Source of the DNA: RBC074 sp964470555
Lineage (GTDB): Bacteria; Acidobacteriota; Blastocatellia; RBC074
DNA: 64,000 nucleotides
Direction of reading: 5' to 3'
Assembly (NCBI GenBank): GCA_964470555.1
Contig: CAYYDG010000013.1
Location: 76,619 to 140,618 of the forward strand
The position numbers and the translations under genes are program-made. The notes under the pieces are model-generated. The model was given only the letters and a program-made list of their open reading frames with translations. It had not been told where the DNA came from and did no database searches. Shown here piece by piece: positions 42,450 through 50,495 of the stretch; positions within the stretch are counted from its first letter, which is position 1; every line of letters begins with the position of its first letter.

Positions 42450-43764
42450 TTCGATTGTTCTCGGTTTCTTTGCGGGTGTCTTTCAAGGCTTCGTTGACGC
42501 GGCGAATGCGGCGCAGGATCGGGTGAATGTCAGCCCACCGTTCGCCATTCAGGTATTCGTGAACCAGCCTCAAACGCAGCAGTTTACCGGCGACCTTGTA
42601 GCTGGTGACAACGCCTTTACGAGCCACTTCAATCAGGGCATCCAGGTCTTCGTCTTGCAGCAAACGATCGAGTTCATTGGTCATTCGATTGATGGCTCGC
42701 TCGACGTTCGTTGGCCTAATAAGGTCAGAAGTTCCTTCGCAGGCCGAGCGCACCAACCTCAGCAAATCGCGCACAGACCCGCCGCTCATCGCAATCAATG
42801 AATCAACGCTGGCCGGATCGGAAAAGACTTCTTCAATCACGACTCGGCGGCTGATGATTTGACGTAACGCCGTTTTGCCGGAATCGGAATTTTGATTGAC
42901 CATCGGCAAAATAAAGGGTTCGTCTGTGAATGAGTCGCGCAGGTTGTCGTTGTGAGCCAGGAAAATTGGAACGGTGTAAACGATATGGCATCGCGGAGAG
43001 TTGAGATGTTCGGCGTGTTCGATAAACAGAATCGAGTGATTCGACCTTCCGTCTTTTTCCTCGCGGAACTGCATCTTTTCCAGCCCGTCTACAATGACAA
43101 CCAAGTCATGAAAATTACCCAGCCGAACAGCCGAACGCGCGGCTTCGATCAGCGAGTTGAGACGATCAAGGAAAAGCCCCAGTTCACGATCTACTTTTTG
43201 GCGAATCTCGTTGCGGCGCGATGAGCCGGATTTGATCTGTCCGGCAATCGCAGCCAGCACTCTCAGCAGTGGAAATTTTGAGTCAACTCCGAATTCGGTT
43301 TTCAGCGAAGTTTCCCAATCAGTTCGCTTTTCTTCCAGCAGGATGTGGTCGGCAAACCATAGGTCGAGTTCTTGACGCAATTTCGGGTTCAGTTCAATGT
43401 CGCTATCACGCAGTGTCTGTTCGATGGCCTTGGTGATGGCAACCAGCACGTCCTGGTATTTGATTTCACTCAGATCAAGCGCCGTTTCGGCGTCGAAGTA
43501 AACGACAAAATAACCGCTTCGCTCCAACAGGGTTTTGAGTTGCTGAAGTTCCGTTGATTTGCCACAACCGCGATGCCCGCTGATTAGTTGTTGATGGAAA
43601 CGCCCAACAGGAGTCCGGCGAATTCGGTCAGCAATGAAGTCGGTCAACTTGTCGCCACCGCGAGCCTCGTTTAGATCAACGTAACGTTTGTCATTTGTCG
43701 CCAGCGGTTCGTCCGGGTAACAAGCGCCGTAAGCTTCGTCCACTGTGTGAACCGGGAAGATCAT
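42442..43764 (-). CDS. P-loop ATPase, AAA/STAND-like
   Basis: 440 residues. Walker A is SGHRGCGKST (residues ~62-71), Walker B is DLVVIVDGLEKM, followed by a sensor-like HIVYTVPIFLAHN and a C-terminal helical lid (SGGSVRDLLRLVRSACEG) of the AAA/Orc-Cdc6 or KAP type. A C-terminal winged-helix-like segment follows (ALIEVARKGVVTSYKVAGKL, LRLRLVHEYLNGERW). No nuclease or protease domain. Start chosen at 43764 (AGAGG upstream), leaving 98 bases for a divergent promoter with the XPB gene. It overlaps the TPR gene by 8 bases. Could be a signalling or defence ATPase; unproven. Confidence 0.75.
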   Translation of the reverse strand: MIFPVHTVDEAYGACYPDEPLATNDKRYVDLNEARGGDKLTDFIADRIRRTPVGRFHQQLISGHRGCGKSTELQQLKTLLERSGYFVVYFDAETALDLSEIKYQDVLVAITKAIEQTLRDSDIELNPKLRQELDLWFADHILLEEKRTDWETSLKTEFGVDSKFPLLRVLAAIAGQIKSGSSRRNEIRQKVDRELGLFLDRLNSLIEAARSAVRLGNFHDLVVIVDGLEKMQFREEKDGRSNHSILFIEHAEHLNSPRCHIVYTVPIFLAHNDNLRDSFTDEPFILPMVNQNSDSGKTALRQIISRRVVIEEVFSDPASVDSLIAMSGGSVRDLLRLVRSACEGTSDLIRPTNVERAINRMTNELDRLLQDEDLDALIEVARKGVVTSYKVAGKLLRLRLVHEYLNGERWADIHPILRRIRRVNEALKDTRKETENNRNV

Positions 43765-43862
43765 AATTGCCTCTGAGTTTGGGATTCGATGTGAAACCGG
43801 TGGGATTATACATCTCGGCAAAGGGCTTGTCGTCAGTGGCATTTGTGGCACAATCGCCGCCG

Positions 43863-45278
43863 ATGGTTGATGCCACTGACAAACAATTCTCGTTGCAATT
43901 CGACGCAGGAACCTTGCTCTTGGACGGCGCGGATCGTTCGTTCGAGGCTCCGTCGCCGTTTGAATGGGACGAGCGCGTCAAGCGTTGGCGCGCACAAGCC
44001 ATCGCGTATCGGCAGATTGTCACTGAACTGATTCGCCGCGAAATTCCGCACGAAGATAACGCTCGCCAGTACATCGAATTTCAATTCAAAGCCGAACTCA
44101 CCGCCGAACCCAGACCCTATCAGGAAGAAGCCATCGCCGCGTGGAAAAAAGCCGGACGGCGCGGGACGGTGATTTTGCCTACGGGAGCGGGGAAGACGTT
44201 TGTTGCGCAGATGGCGATTGAAATGGTTGGGCGTTCGACGCTGGTCGTGGTGCCGACGATTGATTTGATGAATCAGTGGTACGACTTGCTGTTGTCTTCG
44301 TTCAACGCTGAAATCGGATTGATCGGCGGCGGATACTTTGAACGCGGCGCGATCATCGTCACGACTTACGCTTCGGCGTTTCGTTTTATGGAGCGTATGG
44401 GCGGCGAATTCGGTTTCATCATCTTTGACGAATGCCATCATCTGCCGAGCGATGTGTACCGTTGGGCGGCGGAAATGGCGATTGCGCCTTTCAGGCTTGG
44501 GCTGACGGCGACGCCTGAACGCGCAGACGGCGGCGAAGAATTGTTGGAACGATTGATCGGGCCGATCATTTATCGCAAAGAAGCGCAGCATCTGGCCGGA
44601 GAATTTCTGGCCGATTACACCACCGAAAAAATTTCCGTCGTGCTGACGCCCGAAGAGCGCGAGCTTTATGAAAGCGAGCGAAACATCTTTCGCCAGTTCA
44701 CGCGCGACAAAGGAATTTACTTCAGCGATCCGCGCGGCTGGCAGCAATTCATCATGCTCAGCGCGCGCAGCCAGGAAGGGCGCCGCGCCATGCAGGCTTA
44801 CCGCGAATCCAAACGCATTGCGCTGGGTAACGACGCCAAAATTCATGTGCTGGAAAAATTGATGCAGCGTCATCGCCGCGAACGGCTGATCGTCTTCACG
44901 GCGGAAAATGAAATGGTCTATCGCATTTCTGAGCAGTTTTTGATTCCAGCCATCACGCACGAAACTCCGATCAAAGAGCGGCGAATGTGGCTGGACGCGT
45001 TCAACAAAGGGGACGTGCTGGCGCTGGCGACATCCAAAGTGTTGAACGAAGGCGTCAACATTCCCGAAGCTTCCGTCGCCGTGGTGTTGTCCGGTTCCGG
45101 TTCTTCGCGCGAACACATTCAACGGCTGGGAAGAATTTTGCGAAAGCAGCCTGACAAACAAGCCGTGCTGTACGAAGTCATCACGGCGCAAACCGCTGAA
45201 GAACGTATCAGCCAGCGCCGCACCGACGCTCGCCAGTTTCAGCGCGATCAGGCGTTGGGTGACGATTGGTTGGAATGA
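43863..45278 (+). CDS. XPB-type superfamily 2 DNA helicase
   Basis: 471 residues. Helicase motifs: the Q-like PRPYQEEAIAAW, motif I LPTGAGKT (Lys111), motif II DECHH (Asp189), motif III GLTATPERADGG, motif V EGVNIPEASVAVVLSG and motif VI HIQRLGRILRK. The N-terminal ~80 residues (FSLQFDAGTLLLDGADRSFE) look like the damage-recognition domain of archaeal/bacterial XPB. The start ATG at 43863 is preferred over the longer frame from 43767, which would leave 2 bases to the divergent gene. The next gene encodes its usual partner, Bax1. Role in DNA repair is inferred from archaeal XPB-Bax1. Confidence 0.88.
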   Translation: MVDATDKQFSLQFDAGTLLLDGADRSFEAPSPFEWDERVKRWRAQAIAYRQIVTELIRREIPHEDNARQYIEFQFKAELTAEPRPYQEEAIAAWKKAGRRGTVILPTGAGKTFVAQMAIEMVGRSTLVVVPTIDLMNQWYDLLLSSFNAEIGLIGGGYFERGAIIVTTYASAFRFMERMGGEFGFIIFDECHHLPSDVYRWAAEMAIAPFRLGLTATPERADGGEELLERLIGPIIYRKEAQHLAGEFLADYTTEKISVVLTPEERELYESERNIFRQFTRDKGIYFSDPRGWQQFIMLSARSQEGRRAMQAYRESKRIALGNDAKIHVLEKLMQRHRRERLIVFTAENEMVYRISEQFLIPAITHETPIKERRMWLDAFNKGDVLALATSKVLNEGVNIPEASVAVVLSGSGSSREHIQRLGRILRKQPDKQAVLYEVITAQTAEERISQRRTDARQFQRDQALGDDWLE

Positions 45279-45289
45279 TTGGGATGGCA

Positions 45290-45376
45290 AAAAACTTCGT
45301 CCACGAAGGGCACGAAGTTTCACGAAAAAATCGTCAAAACTTTGTGCTCTTTCGTGTTCTTCGTGGACGTGGGTTT
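45290..45376. repeat. CACGAAG-word intergenic hairpin (copy 3)
   Basis: The left arm carries CCACGAAG, GCACGAAG and CACGAAA words, and the right arm CTTTCGTG, CTTCGTGG. It fills most of the gap between the XPB and Bax1 genes. Confidence 0.85.
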
Positions 45377-45395
45377 ACTTTGCAATTGAAGAAAA

Positions 45396-46589
45396 ATGCT
45401 CACAGCAGATTTAGCCATCAGTTTTCAGCGCGGTGACAATGTGCATCCGCGTCGCATGGAGCCGGACGAAACGAGTCTTCAGATTGCTGAAGACCTGATT
45501 GGCATTTTCGCCGAACAGCTTCATCGTCGTCGTTCGGAACTAGACGCCGAGTTGAACGAATACGTCGGCACGGGAACCGATTACCGCATCTTGCGCGGAC
45601 TGATCAAGCTGTTGCTGGACGCCTGCGAATTTGAAACCGGCGGGGTAATCGAACCGGGGGAATTGCGCCAACAACTATTTCTGAAAGCCAGAGAGCATCA
45701 TCCCGTCACGCCAGCCATTCGCCAGCAGTTGATCGCTGAGCTTGCGGTGGAACGGATGGTCGAACCGGGCACGATTTCCGATGGTTTGTATGCAGACCTC
45801 AGTGACAACCAACGGCTGATTTCGTTTGAAGCTCCAACGCCCGCAGGGTTGATTACGCAATACAATCTGGCTCAAGCACAGGCGTTGCTCTATCGCTGCG
45901 TGGAGCTGCGATTGACCATTGTTCCTCAAGAAGCCGCTGGCTATCGCCAATTGTTCGCCGCACTCAAACGTTACAACCTGATTCACACGATCAAAGGGAA
46001 CACGGCCACCGGGTATCTGGTGACGGTGAGTGGCCCGGTTTCACTGTTTCATCGTTCGATGAAATACGGCGTGCGAATGGCTGTGTTTTTGCCAGCGCTG
46101 CTGCAATGCAAAGGCTGGCGATTGCGCGCCGAAATCGAAGGCAAACGCGGCAAGGCGTTTTATGAACTCAGCAGCGAGCAGCAAACCTTGTTGCCGCGTG
46201 ACGAGTTCACCTGGATGGAAAGCCTTAACCAATCAGAAACGCTGGAAAAGTTTTTGACCGCCTGGGCACGATTGCAGAGCGAATGGCAGGCGGCGATTTC
46301 CAACGAAGTGATTGATCTGGGCGGAACGGCGTTTGTGCCCGATGTTGTGCTGGAGACTGCCAATGGGCGAAAAGTGTTTGTCGAATTTTTCGGCTTTTGG
46401 ACGCCTCGTTATTTGCAGGATCGGTTGGCGGAATTCGAACGCAGCAATTTCAGGAATTTTATCTTGCTGGTTTCAGAAGAACTGCTCGGAAGCCGCGAAG
46501 CCCCGGCGAACTTGCCGCCGAATGTCGTCAGTTACAAAACTTCGCCGGATGTGAAGGCGGTGTTGGCTGCGATTGAGTTTATGACATGA
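45396..46589 (+). CDS. DUF790 / Bax1-type nuclease
   Basis: 397 residues. The N-terminal MLTADLAISFQRGDNVHPRR is typical of DUF790. The middle has FHRSMKYGVRMAVFLPALLQ and GWRLRAEIEGKRGKAFYELS. The C-terminal endonuclease-like core has Asp in AFVPDVVLE, Glu in KVFVEFFGFWTPRYLQ, and FRNFILLVSEEL, the restriction-endonuclease-like pattern. In archaea Bax1 binds XPB and cuts near bubble junctions, giving a minimal excision-repair pair. Gene order here (XPB then Bax1, 117 bases apart) is the same. Confidence 0.85.
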   Translation: MLTADLAISFQRGDNVHPRRMEPDETSLQIAEDLIGIFAEQLHRRRSELDAELNEYVGTGTDYRILRGLIKLLLDACEFETGGVIEPGELRQQLFLKAREHHPVTPAIRQQLIAELAVERMVEPGTISDGLYADLSDNQRLISFEAPTPAGLITQYNLAQAQALLYRCVELRLTIVPQEAAGYRQLFAALKRYNLIHTIKGNTATGYLVTVSGPVSLFHRSMKYGVRMAVFLPALLQCKGWRLRAEIEGKRGKAFYELSSEQQTLLPRDEFTWMESLNQSETLEKFLTAWARLQSEWQAAISNEVIDLGGTAFVPDVVLETANGRKVFVEFFGFWTPRYLQDRLAEFERSNFRNFILLVSEELLGSREAPANLPPNVVSYKTSPDVKAVLAAIEFMT

Positions 46590-46595
46590 GATTCC

Positions 46596-46617
46596 GGGCA
46601 GATTGGAAAATCTGCCC
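46596..46617. terminator. Short terminator between convergent genes
   Basis: A 9-bp stem GGGCAGATT/AATCTGCCC (46596-46604 with 46609-46617) with a GGAA loop. It touches the lpxA stop codon and lies 6 bases after Bax1. Confidence 0.8.
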
Positions 46618-47396
46618 TACTTCGTAATTCCACGTTCAGACTTTTCGATGAATGCAATCAGGTAATCAATTTCCGGCGACCCGGCCAGTTCGGCTTTGAT
46701 TAGTTCCAGCGCCTGCGTCGTGTTGAGTTTGGAATTCAGCAGCCAGGTGAAGGCTTGTTGAATGCGGCGAATGGCTTCGTTGGAAAAACCTTTACGGCGC
46801 AATCCGATGGTGTTTGCGCCGTAGCATTTGGCTTCGGTTCCGTCCGTGCGCGCATAAGGCAAAGCGTCTTTGACGATTTTCGACATTCCTCCAATGAAAG
46901 CGTGCGAGCCGATGTGACAAAACTGGTGAACGCCGACAAAAGCTCCGAGAATGGCGTCGTCTTCGACGGAGACGTGTCCGGCCAGCGACGCCAGATTGGC
47001 AAAGACGTTGCGCGAACCGACTATGCAATCGTGCGCGATGTGTGTTTGCGCCATAAACAGATTGTCGTCGCCGACTGAAGTCAATCCACCGCCGCCAACC
47101 GTGCCGCGATTCATCGTCACATATTCGCGGATGACATTTCGTTGACCGATGACCAGACGAGTGTCTTCGCCTTTGTATTTCAAATCCTGCGGCGATTGGC
47201 CGAGCGATGCGAAAGGAAGAATTTTGGTGCCCGCGCCAATTTCACACGGGCCTTCGATGACGACGTGGCTGACCAGTTCCACGTCGTCATGAATCGTGAC
47301 CTGGTCGCCGATGATTGAATAAGGGCCGACGCTGACGTTTGCGCCAAGCTCGGCTTTGGGACTGATGATTGCGGTATGGTGATGATGATTGAGCAT
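46617..47396 (-). CDS. lpxA: UDP-N-acetylglucosamine acyltransferase
   Basis: 259-residue left-handed beta-helix protein that adds the first 3-hydroxyacyl chain to UDP-GlcNAc in lipid A synthesis. Hexapeptide repeats run from IISPKAELGANVSVGPYSII onward, the catalytic-type His lies in TQIAHDCIVG (read here as THIAHDCIVG), and KIVKDALPYARTDGTEAKCY then NTIGLRRKGFSNEAI match LpxA rather than LpxD. Last gene of the envelope operon in this window. Confidence 0.95.
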   Translation of the reverse strand: MLNHHHHTAIISPKAELGANVSVGPYSIIGDQVTIHDDVELVSHVVIEGPCEIGAGTKILPFASLGQSPQDLKYKGEDTRLVIGQRNVIREYVTMNRGTVGGGGLTSVGDDNLFMAQTHIAHDCIVGSRNVFANLASLAGHVSVEDDAILGAFVGVHQFCHIGSHAFIGGMSKIVKDALPYARTDGTEAKCYGANTIGLRRKGFSNEAIRRIQQAFTWLLNSKLNTTQALELIKAELAGSPEIDYLIAFIEKSERGITK

Positions 47397-47401
47397 AAAG
47401 T

Positions 47402-47469
47402 TTGGAGTTCCCGCCTTCAGGCGGAATGCATGATGAGCGAAAGCTTCCGGCTGAAGCCGGTACTCCGAA
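47402..47469. repeat. Cruciform-like element between fabZ and lpxA
   Basis: An outer stem (TTTGGAGT with ACTCCGAA) encloses two small perfect hairpins, CCGCC-TTCA-GGCGG (47411-47424) and CCGGC-TGAA-GCCGG (47447-47460). Placed inside the operon between two stops and starts. Confidence 0.8.
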
Positions 47470-47471
47470 CG

Positions 47472-47909
47472 TTATTTTTTGTGTTTGTCGGCCAATGCGG
47501 ATGAAAGCAGGGCTTCAGCGACCAGTTGATCGCCGACATACGCCTTGGCGGTCAATTTAGCGTAGCCCAGTTTGTATTTGAGCACAGTGACTTCCAAACG
47601 AAGCTGGTCACCAGGAACGACCGGGCGACGAAATCTGGCTTCTTCGATGCCGGTGAAAAACATCAGTTTGTTTTCGCGGTCGGGAACTTCGCGGAACAGC
47701 AACACTGCTCCGGCCTGTGCCATGGCTTCGATGATGTAGACGCCTGGAAAAACCGGCGCGCCAGGAAAATGCCCTTGAAAGACCTGTTCATTGATCGTCA
47801 CATTTTTGATCGCCACAATGCGTTTTAGCGGCTCCAGTTCGACGATGCGGTCAATCAGCAGCATCGGGTAACGGTGCGGAATGATTTGTTGAATTTCGTT
47901 GATGTCCAT
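47472..47909 (-). CDS. fabZ: 3-hydroxyacyl-ACP dehydratase
   Basis: 145-residue hotdog-fold enzyme dehydrating 3-hydroxyacyl-ACP in fatty-acid synthesis. Hallmarks are IPHRYPMLLIDRI, the catalytic His in FQGHFPGAPVFPG and the catalytic Glu in VYIIEAMAQAGAVL. It sits between lpxD and lpxA, as in many diderms, balancing phospholipid and lipid A precursors. A GGTCGGT-type word run lies just upstream (47911-47940). Confidence 0.96.
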   Translation of the reverse strand: MDINEIQQIIPHRYPMLLIDRIVELEPLKRIVAIKNVTINEQVFQGHFPGAPVFPGVYIIEAMAQAGAVLLFREVPDRENKLMFFTGIEEARFRRPVVPGDQLRLEVTVLKYKLGYAKLTAKAYVGDQLVAEALLSSALADKHKK

Positions 47910-47950
47910 AAATCGGTGGTCGGTGGTTGGTGGCCGGCAGCAAATTTCAG

Positions 47951-49000
47951 CTACTCGCCACTTTTCACTTCCAATATCTTTTCCATTTTTTTCAGTCGGT
48001 CGAAAAGTTCAGGCAATCGCGTATACAGCACGTGCGATTTTCGCCATTGTTGATAATCCATGGCGGCCATCATGCCGCCCATCAGTTTGCCAGCTTCGAC
48101 GGATTTCGTCACCCCAGTGCGCGCCGTGATGATCGCGCCGTCGCCGATGGTGATGTGCTGGTTGGTTCCGATTTGTCCTGCCAGAATGCAGCGACGGCCA
48201 ATTTTGGTTCCGCCGGAAAATCCGGCCAGCGCGGCGACAACAGTGTCTTCGCCGATTTCGACGTTGTGGCCGATTTGAATCAGGTTGTCGAATTTGGCTC
48301 CGCGATGAATGCGCGTTTCACCGAATCCGGCGCGGTCAACACAACAATTCGCGCCTAATTCCACGTCGTCTTCAATGACGACGCGTCCAATTTGCAGCAG
48401 CTTGAATTGTCGGCCTTGTTCGTCCGGTGTGAAACTGAATCCATCCGAACCTATGACCGTTCCGCTGTGAATGCGGCAGCGCGCTCCGATTTCCGTGTCG
48501 TCGTAAACCGAAACGTTCGGGAAAAGAACCGTATCGTCGCCAACGTGACAATCGTCGCCGATAACCACGCCGGGATGTAACGTGACCCGGTCGCCGATGA
48601 CGGAACGGCGGCCAATGGTGACACGCGGATGAATAGAACAATCAATGCCGATACGCGAACCTTCGCCGAGCGCCAGATCATCGCTGACGCCTCGCGGTTC
48701 GGGAACGGTTCCATAAAATGCGGCGATGGCTCGGGCAAACGCCAGTTTGGCATCTCCTGGCCCGGATTGAGGGGCAATCAGCAGGTTTCGGCCAGCGAGT
48801 TTTTCGTTGTCCGCCAGTTTGGCTGGAACGACGAATGCTGCGGCTGGCGAAGCTGCGGCGTCCGCCAATCTTGAAGCGTCTGCGACAAAGGTCACTTCAC
48901 CGGCTTGCACGGCGTCGAGCGAATTGACGCCTGTCAGTTCGGCGTCGGCCTTTCCGCGTAATTCCGTGTAAATGAATTGAGCGAGTTCAGCTAACGTCAT
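47951..49000 (-). CDS. lpxD: UDP-3-O-(3-hydroxyacyl)glucosamine N-acyltransferase
   Basis: 349 residues. The N-terminal uridine-binding domain (LTGVNSLDAVQAGEVTFVAD) is followed by left-handed beta-helix hexapeptides (SIHPRVTIGRRSVIGDRVTL) and the LpxD core IQIGHNVEIGEDTVVAALAG with catalytic-type His. The C-terminal helix holds QWRKSHVLYTRLPELFDRLK. Start taken at ATG 49000, not the TTG at 49012. The AAAAGTC hairpin abuts this start. Confidence 0.94.
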   Translation of the reverse strand: MTLAELAQFIYTELRGKADAELTGVNSLDAVQAGEVTFVADASRLADAAASPAAAFVVPAKLADNEKLAGRNLLIAPQSGPGDAKLAFARAIAAFYGTVPEPRGVSDDLALGEGSRIGIDCSIHPRVTIGRRSVIGDRVTLHPGVVIGDDCHVGDDTVLFPNVSVYDDTEIGARCRIHSGTVIGSDGFSFTPDEQGRQFKLLQIGRVVIEDDVELGANCCVDRAGFGETRIHRGAKFDNLIQIGHNVEIGEDTVVAALAGFSGGTKIGRRCILAGQIGTNQHITIGDGAIITARTGVTKSVEAGKLMGGMMAAMDYQQWRKSHVLYTRLPELFDRLKKMEKILEVKSGE

Positions 49001-49005
49001 AGAAG

Positions 49006-49079
49006 AAATCAAAAGTCAAAAAGCAAAAGTCAAAAGGCAAAAGTGAGATGGTCATCGCACTTTTGCCTTTTTGAGATTC
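49006..49079. repeat. AAAAGTC/AAAAGGC-word hairpin (copy 2)
   Basis: The left arm has the words CAAAAGTC, AAAAAGC, AAAAGTC, AAAAGGC and AAAAGTG; the right arm has CACTTTTGCCTTTTTGAGATT. It lies between an ompH paralog and lpxD inside the operon. Confidence 0.85.
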
Positions 49080-49105
49080 GCCTGTTGGCGGTAGCTTGAG
49101 AAAGG

Positions 49106-49735
49106 TTAGGGTTTCTTGGCGGCAGCGCCTGAGCCGGGATTGGTCTTGTTGTATTGCGCCATGAAATCTTCGGTGATGTCGGTGGCTGTGGCCGCATAAA
49201 GCACCACGCCGGTTTGTTGAACCGCGCCGCCTTCCAACACCATGATGATGCCGCGTTGTTGGCAATAACCTTCCAGGAATTTGCCGATCTTTTCGTAAAC
49301 CGGTTGCGTGACTTCGGCCTGACGTTTGTTGCCCAAAGCCTGGTAATCTTCCGTTTTACGTTTGAATTGACGCTCTTTTTCAGCCCCTTCTTCTACCCAT
49401 TGATTGCGGACCTGAGCGCTGACGGTGTTGCCCTGATTCTGAATTTTGCTTTTAAGATTGTTGAGTTCTGTTTCCAGCGATTCCAGTTCTTTCAGCTTCG
49501 GGGCGAATTCGGCATTCAGCGCTTCCAGTTTTTCTTTCAGTTCGTTGATGCCTGGACCGAAACGGGCAGTGTTGATGTAGGCGAGTTTTCCTTCTGCGCC
49601 GGTTCCGCCGGAGGTCGCCGCCGCAGCAGCAGGAGCGGTTCCGCCTGATGCCGGTTTCGGCGGCGGAGGCGTTTGAGCGAATGCCGCGACAGTCAGGGCG
49701 GCGACGATTGCTAAGGCTAGACACAATTTCTTCAT
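49106..49735 (-). CDS. OmpH/Skp-family periplasmic chaperone, copy 2
   Basis: 209 residues with signal CLALAIVAALTVAAFAQ and a Pro/Ala/Gly-rich stretch (PPPPKPASGGTAPAAAAAT). Then comes the OmpH domain: KLAYINTARFGPGINELKEK, long helical arms (LESLETELNNLKSKIQNQGN and AEKERQFKRKTEDYQALGNK), and a final strand with GIIMVLEGGAVQQTGVVLYA. It should hold unfolded outer-membrane proteins before BamA. A GGAGTCAGAAG precedes the ATG at 49735. It follows the other copy directly. Confidence 0.9.
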   Translation of the reverse strand: MKKLCLALAIVAALTVAAFAQTPPPPKPASGGTAPAAAAATSGGTGAEGKLAYINTARFGPGINELKEKLEALNAEFAPKLKELESLETELNNLKSKIQNQGNTVSAQVRNQWVEEGAEKERQFKRKTEDYQALGNKRQAEVTQPVYEKIGKFLEGYCQQRGIIMVLEGGAVQQTGVVLYAATATDITEDFMAQYNKTNPGSGAAAKKP

Positions 49736-49829
49736 TTTCTTCTGACTCCTTACAAGATCGGTAAAACGTATTCTTAAATCTGTTTGGTTGTGCGGGCAAA
49801 CCAGCATCTCGGCCTGCCCCTGAAGGCCG

Positions 49830-50423
49830 TTATTTGGCGCTGGCCGCTCCTGCCGGAGCCGGGTTCGCCTTGTTATATTCCTTCATAAAATCTTCGGTGA
49901 TGTTCGCTTTGCCGTCGGCGTAAATAACAATGCCGGTTTCCTGCAATTCGCGTCCATCAAACACGAAAGTAATGTTGTGTTTTTGAGCGTACTGTTCCAG
50001 AAACTTGCTCAGCTTTTCCTTGATCGGGCCGGTTTCTTCTTCTTCGCGTTTGCGAGCGATGGCTTCTGAATCTTCAGTCAATCGTTGATAGGCCCTTTTG
50101 CCTTCTTCCAATTCCTGCTGAAGCTTGGCGGCTTGTGGTTGAGTGAGAGTTTTGTTTTCGGCCAGAACTTTTTCCTTCGCCGCCAACGACGTCTGCATTG
50201 ATTCGATTTCGCGATAGCGCGGAGCAAATTCGGCTTGCAGTTTTTCGAATTTGACCTTTAGCTCGGCGACGCCTTCCCTGAATGCCAGCACGTCAATGAT
50301 GGCAATCTTGAGTTTGGGAGGTTGTGCCGAAGCTGCTCCGCCGGCTTGAGCTTGCGCGCGTTGCGCTGAAACCAGCAACAGCGGAAGCGCCAAAACTAAG
50401 GTGAGTAAAAGCTTGGTTTTCAT
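49830..50423 (-). CDS. OmpH/Skp-family periplasmic chaperone, copy 1
   Basis: 197 residues: signal (LLLTLVLALPLLLVSAQRAQ), then KIAIIDVLAFREGVAELKVK, helical tentacles (IESMQTSLAAKEKVLAENKT, LQQELEEGKRAYQRLTEDSE) and a C-terminal ITFVFDGRELQETGIVIYAD. It clearly shares ancestry with the next gene (both end with TEDFMxxYNKxNP), but the arms differ. GGAGA precedes the ATG at 50423 at long spacing. Confidence 0.9.
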   Translation of the reverse strand: MKTKLLLTLVLALPLLLVSAQRAQAQAGGAASAQPPKLKIAIIDVLAFREGVAELKVKFEKLQAEFAPRYREIESMQTSLAAKEKVLAENKTLTQPQAAKLQQELEEGKRAYQRLTEDSEAIARKREEEETGPIKEKLSKFLEQYAQKHNITFVFDGRELQETGIVIYADGKANITEDFMKEYNKANPAPAGAASAK

Positions 50424-50444
50424 TCTCAAAAAAATCTCCAGTCT

Positions 50445-50493
50445 GTGCGGTGGTGGTCGGTAGTAGGTGGCCGACGGTCGGCCACCAGCCACC
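50445..50493. repeat. GGTCGGT-word hairpin between bamA and ompH
   Basis: GGTGGTGGTCGGTAGTAGGTGG-like words pair with CGGTCGGCCACCAGCCACC on the right. A member of the GGTCGGT/CCGACTA family seen at 8347-8447. Confidence 0.65.
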
Positions 50494-50495
50494 TT

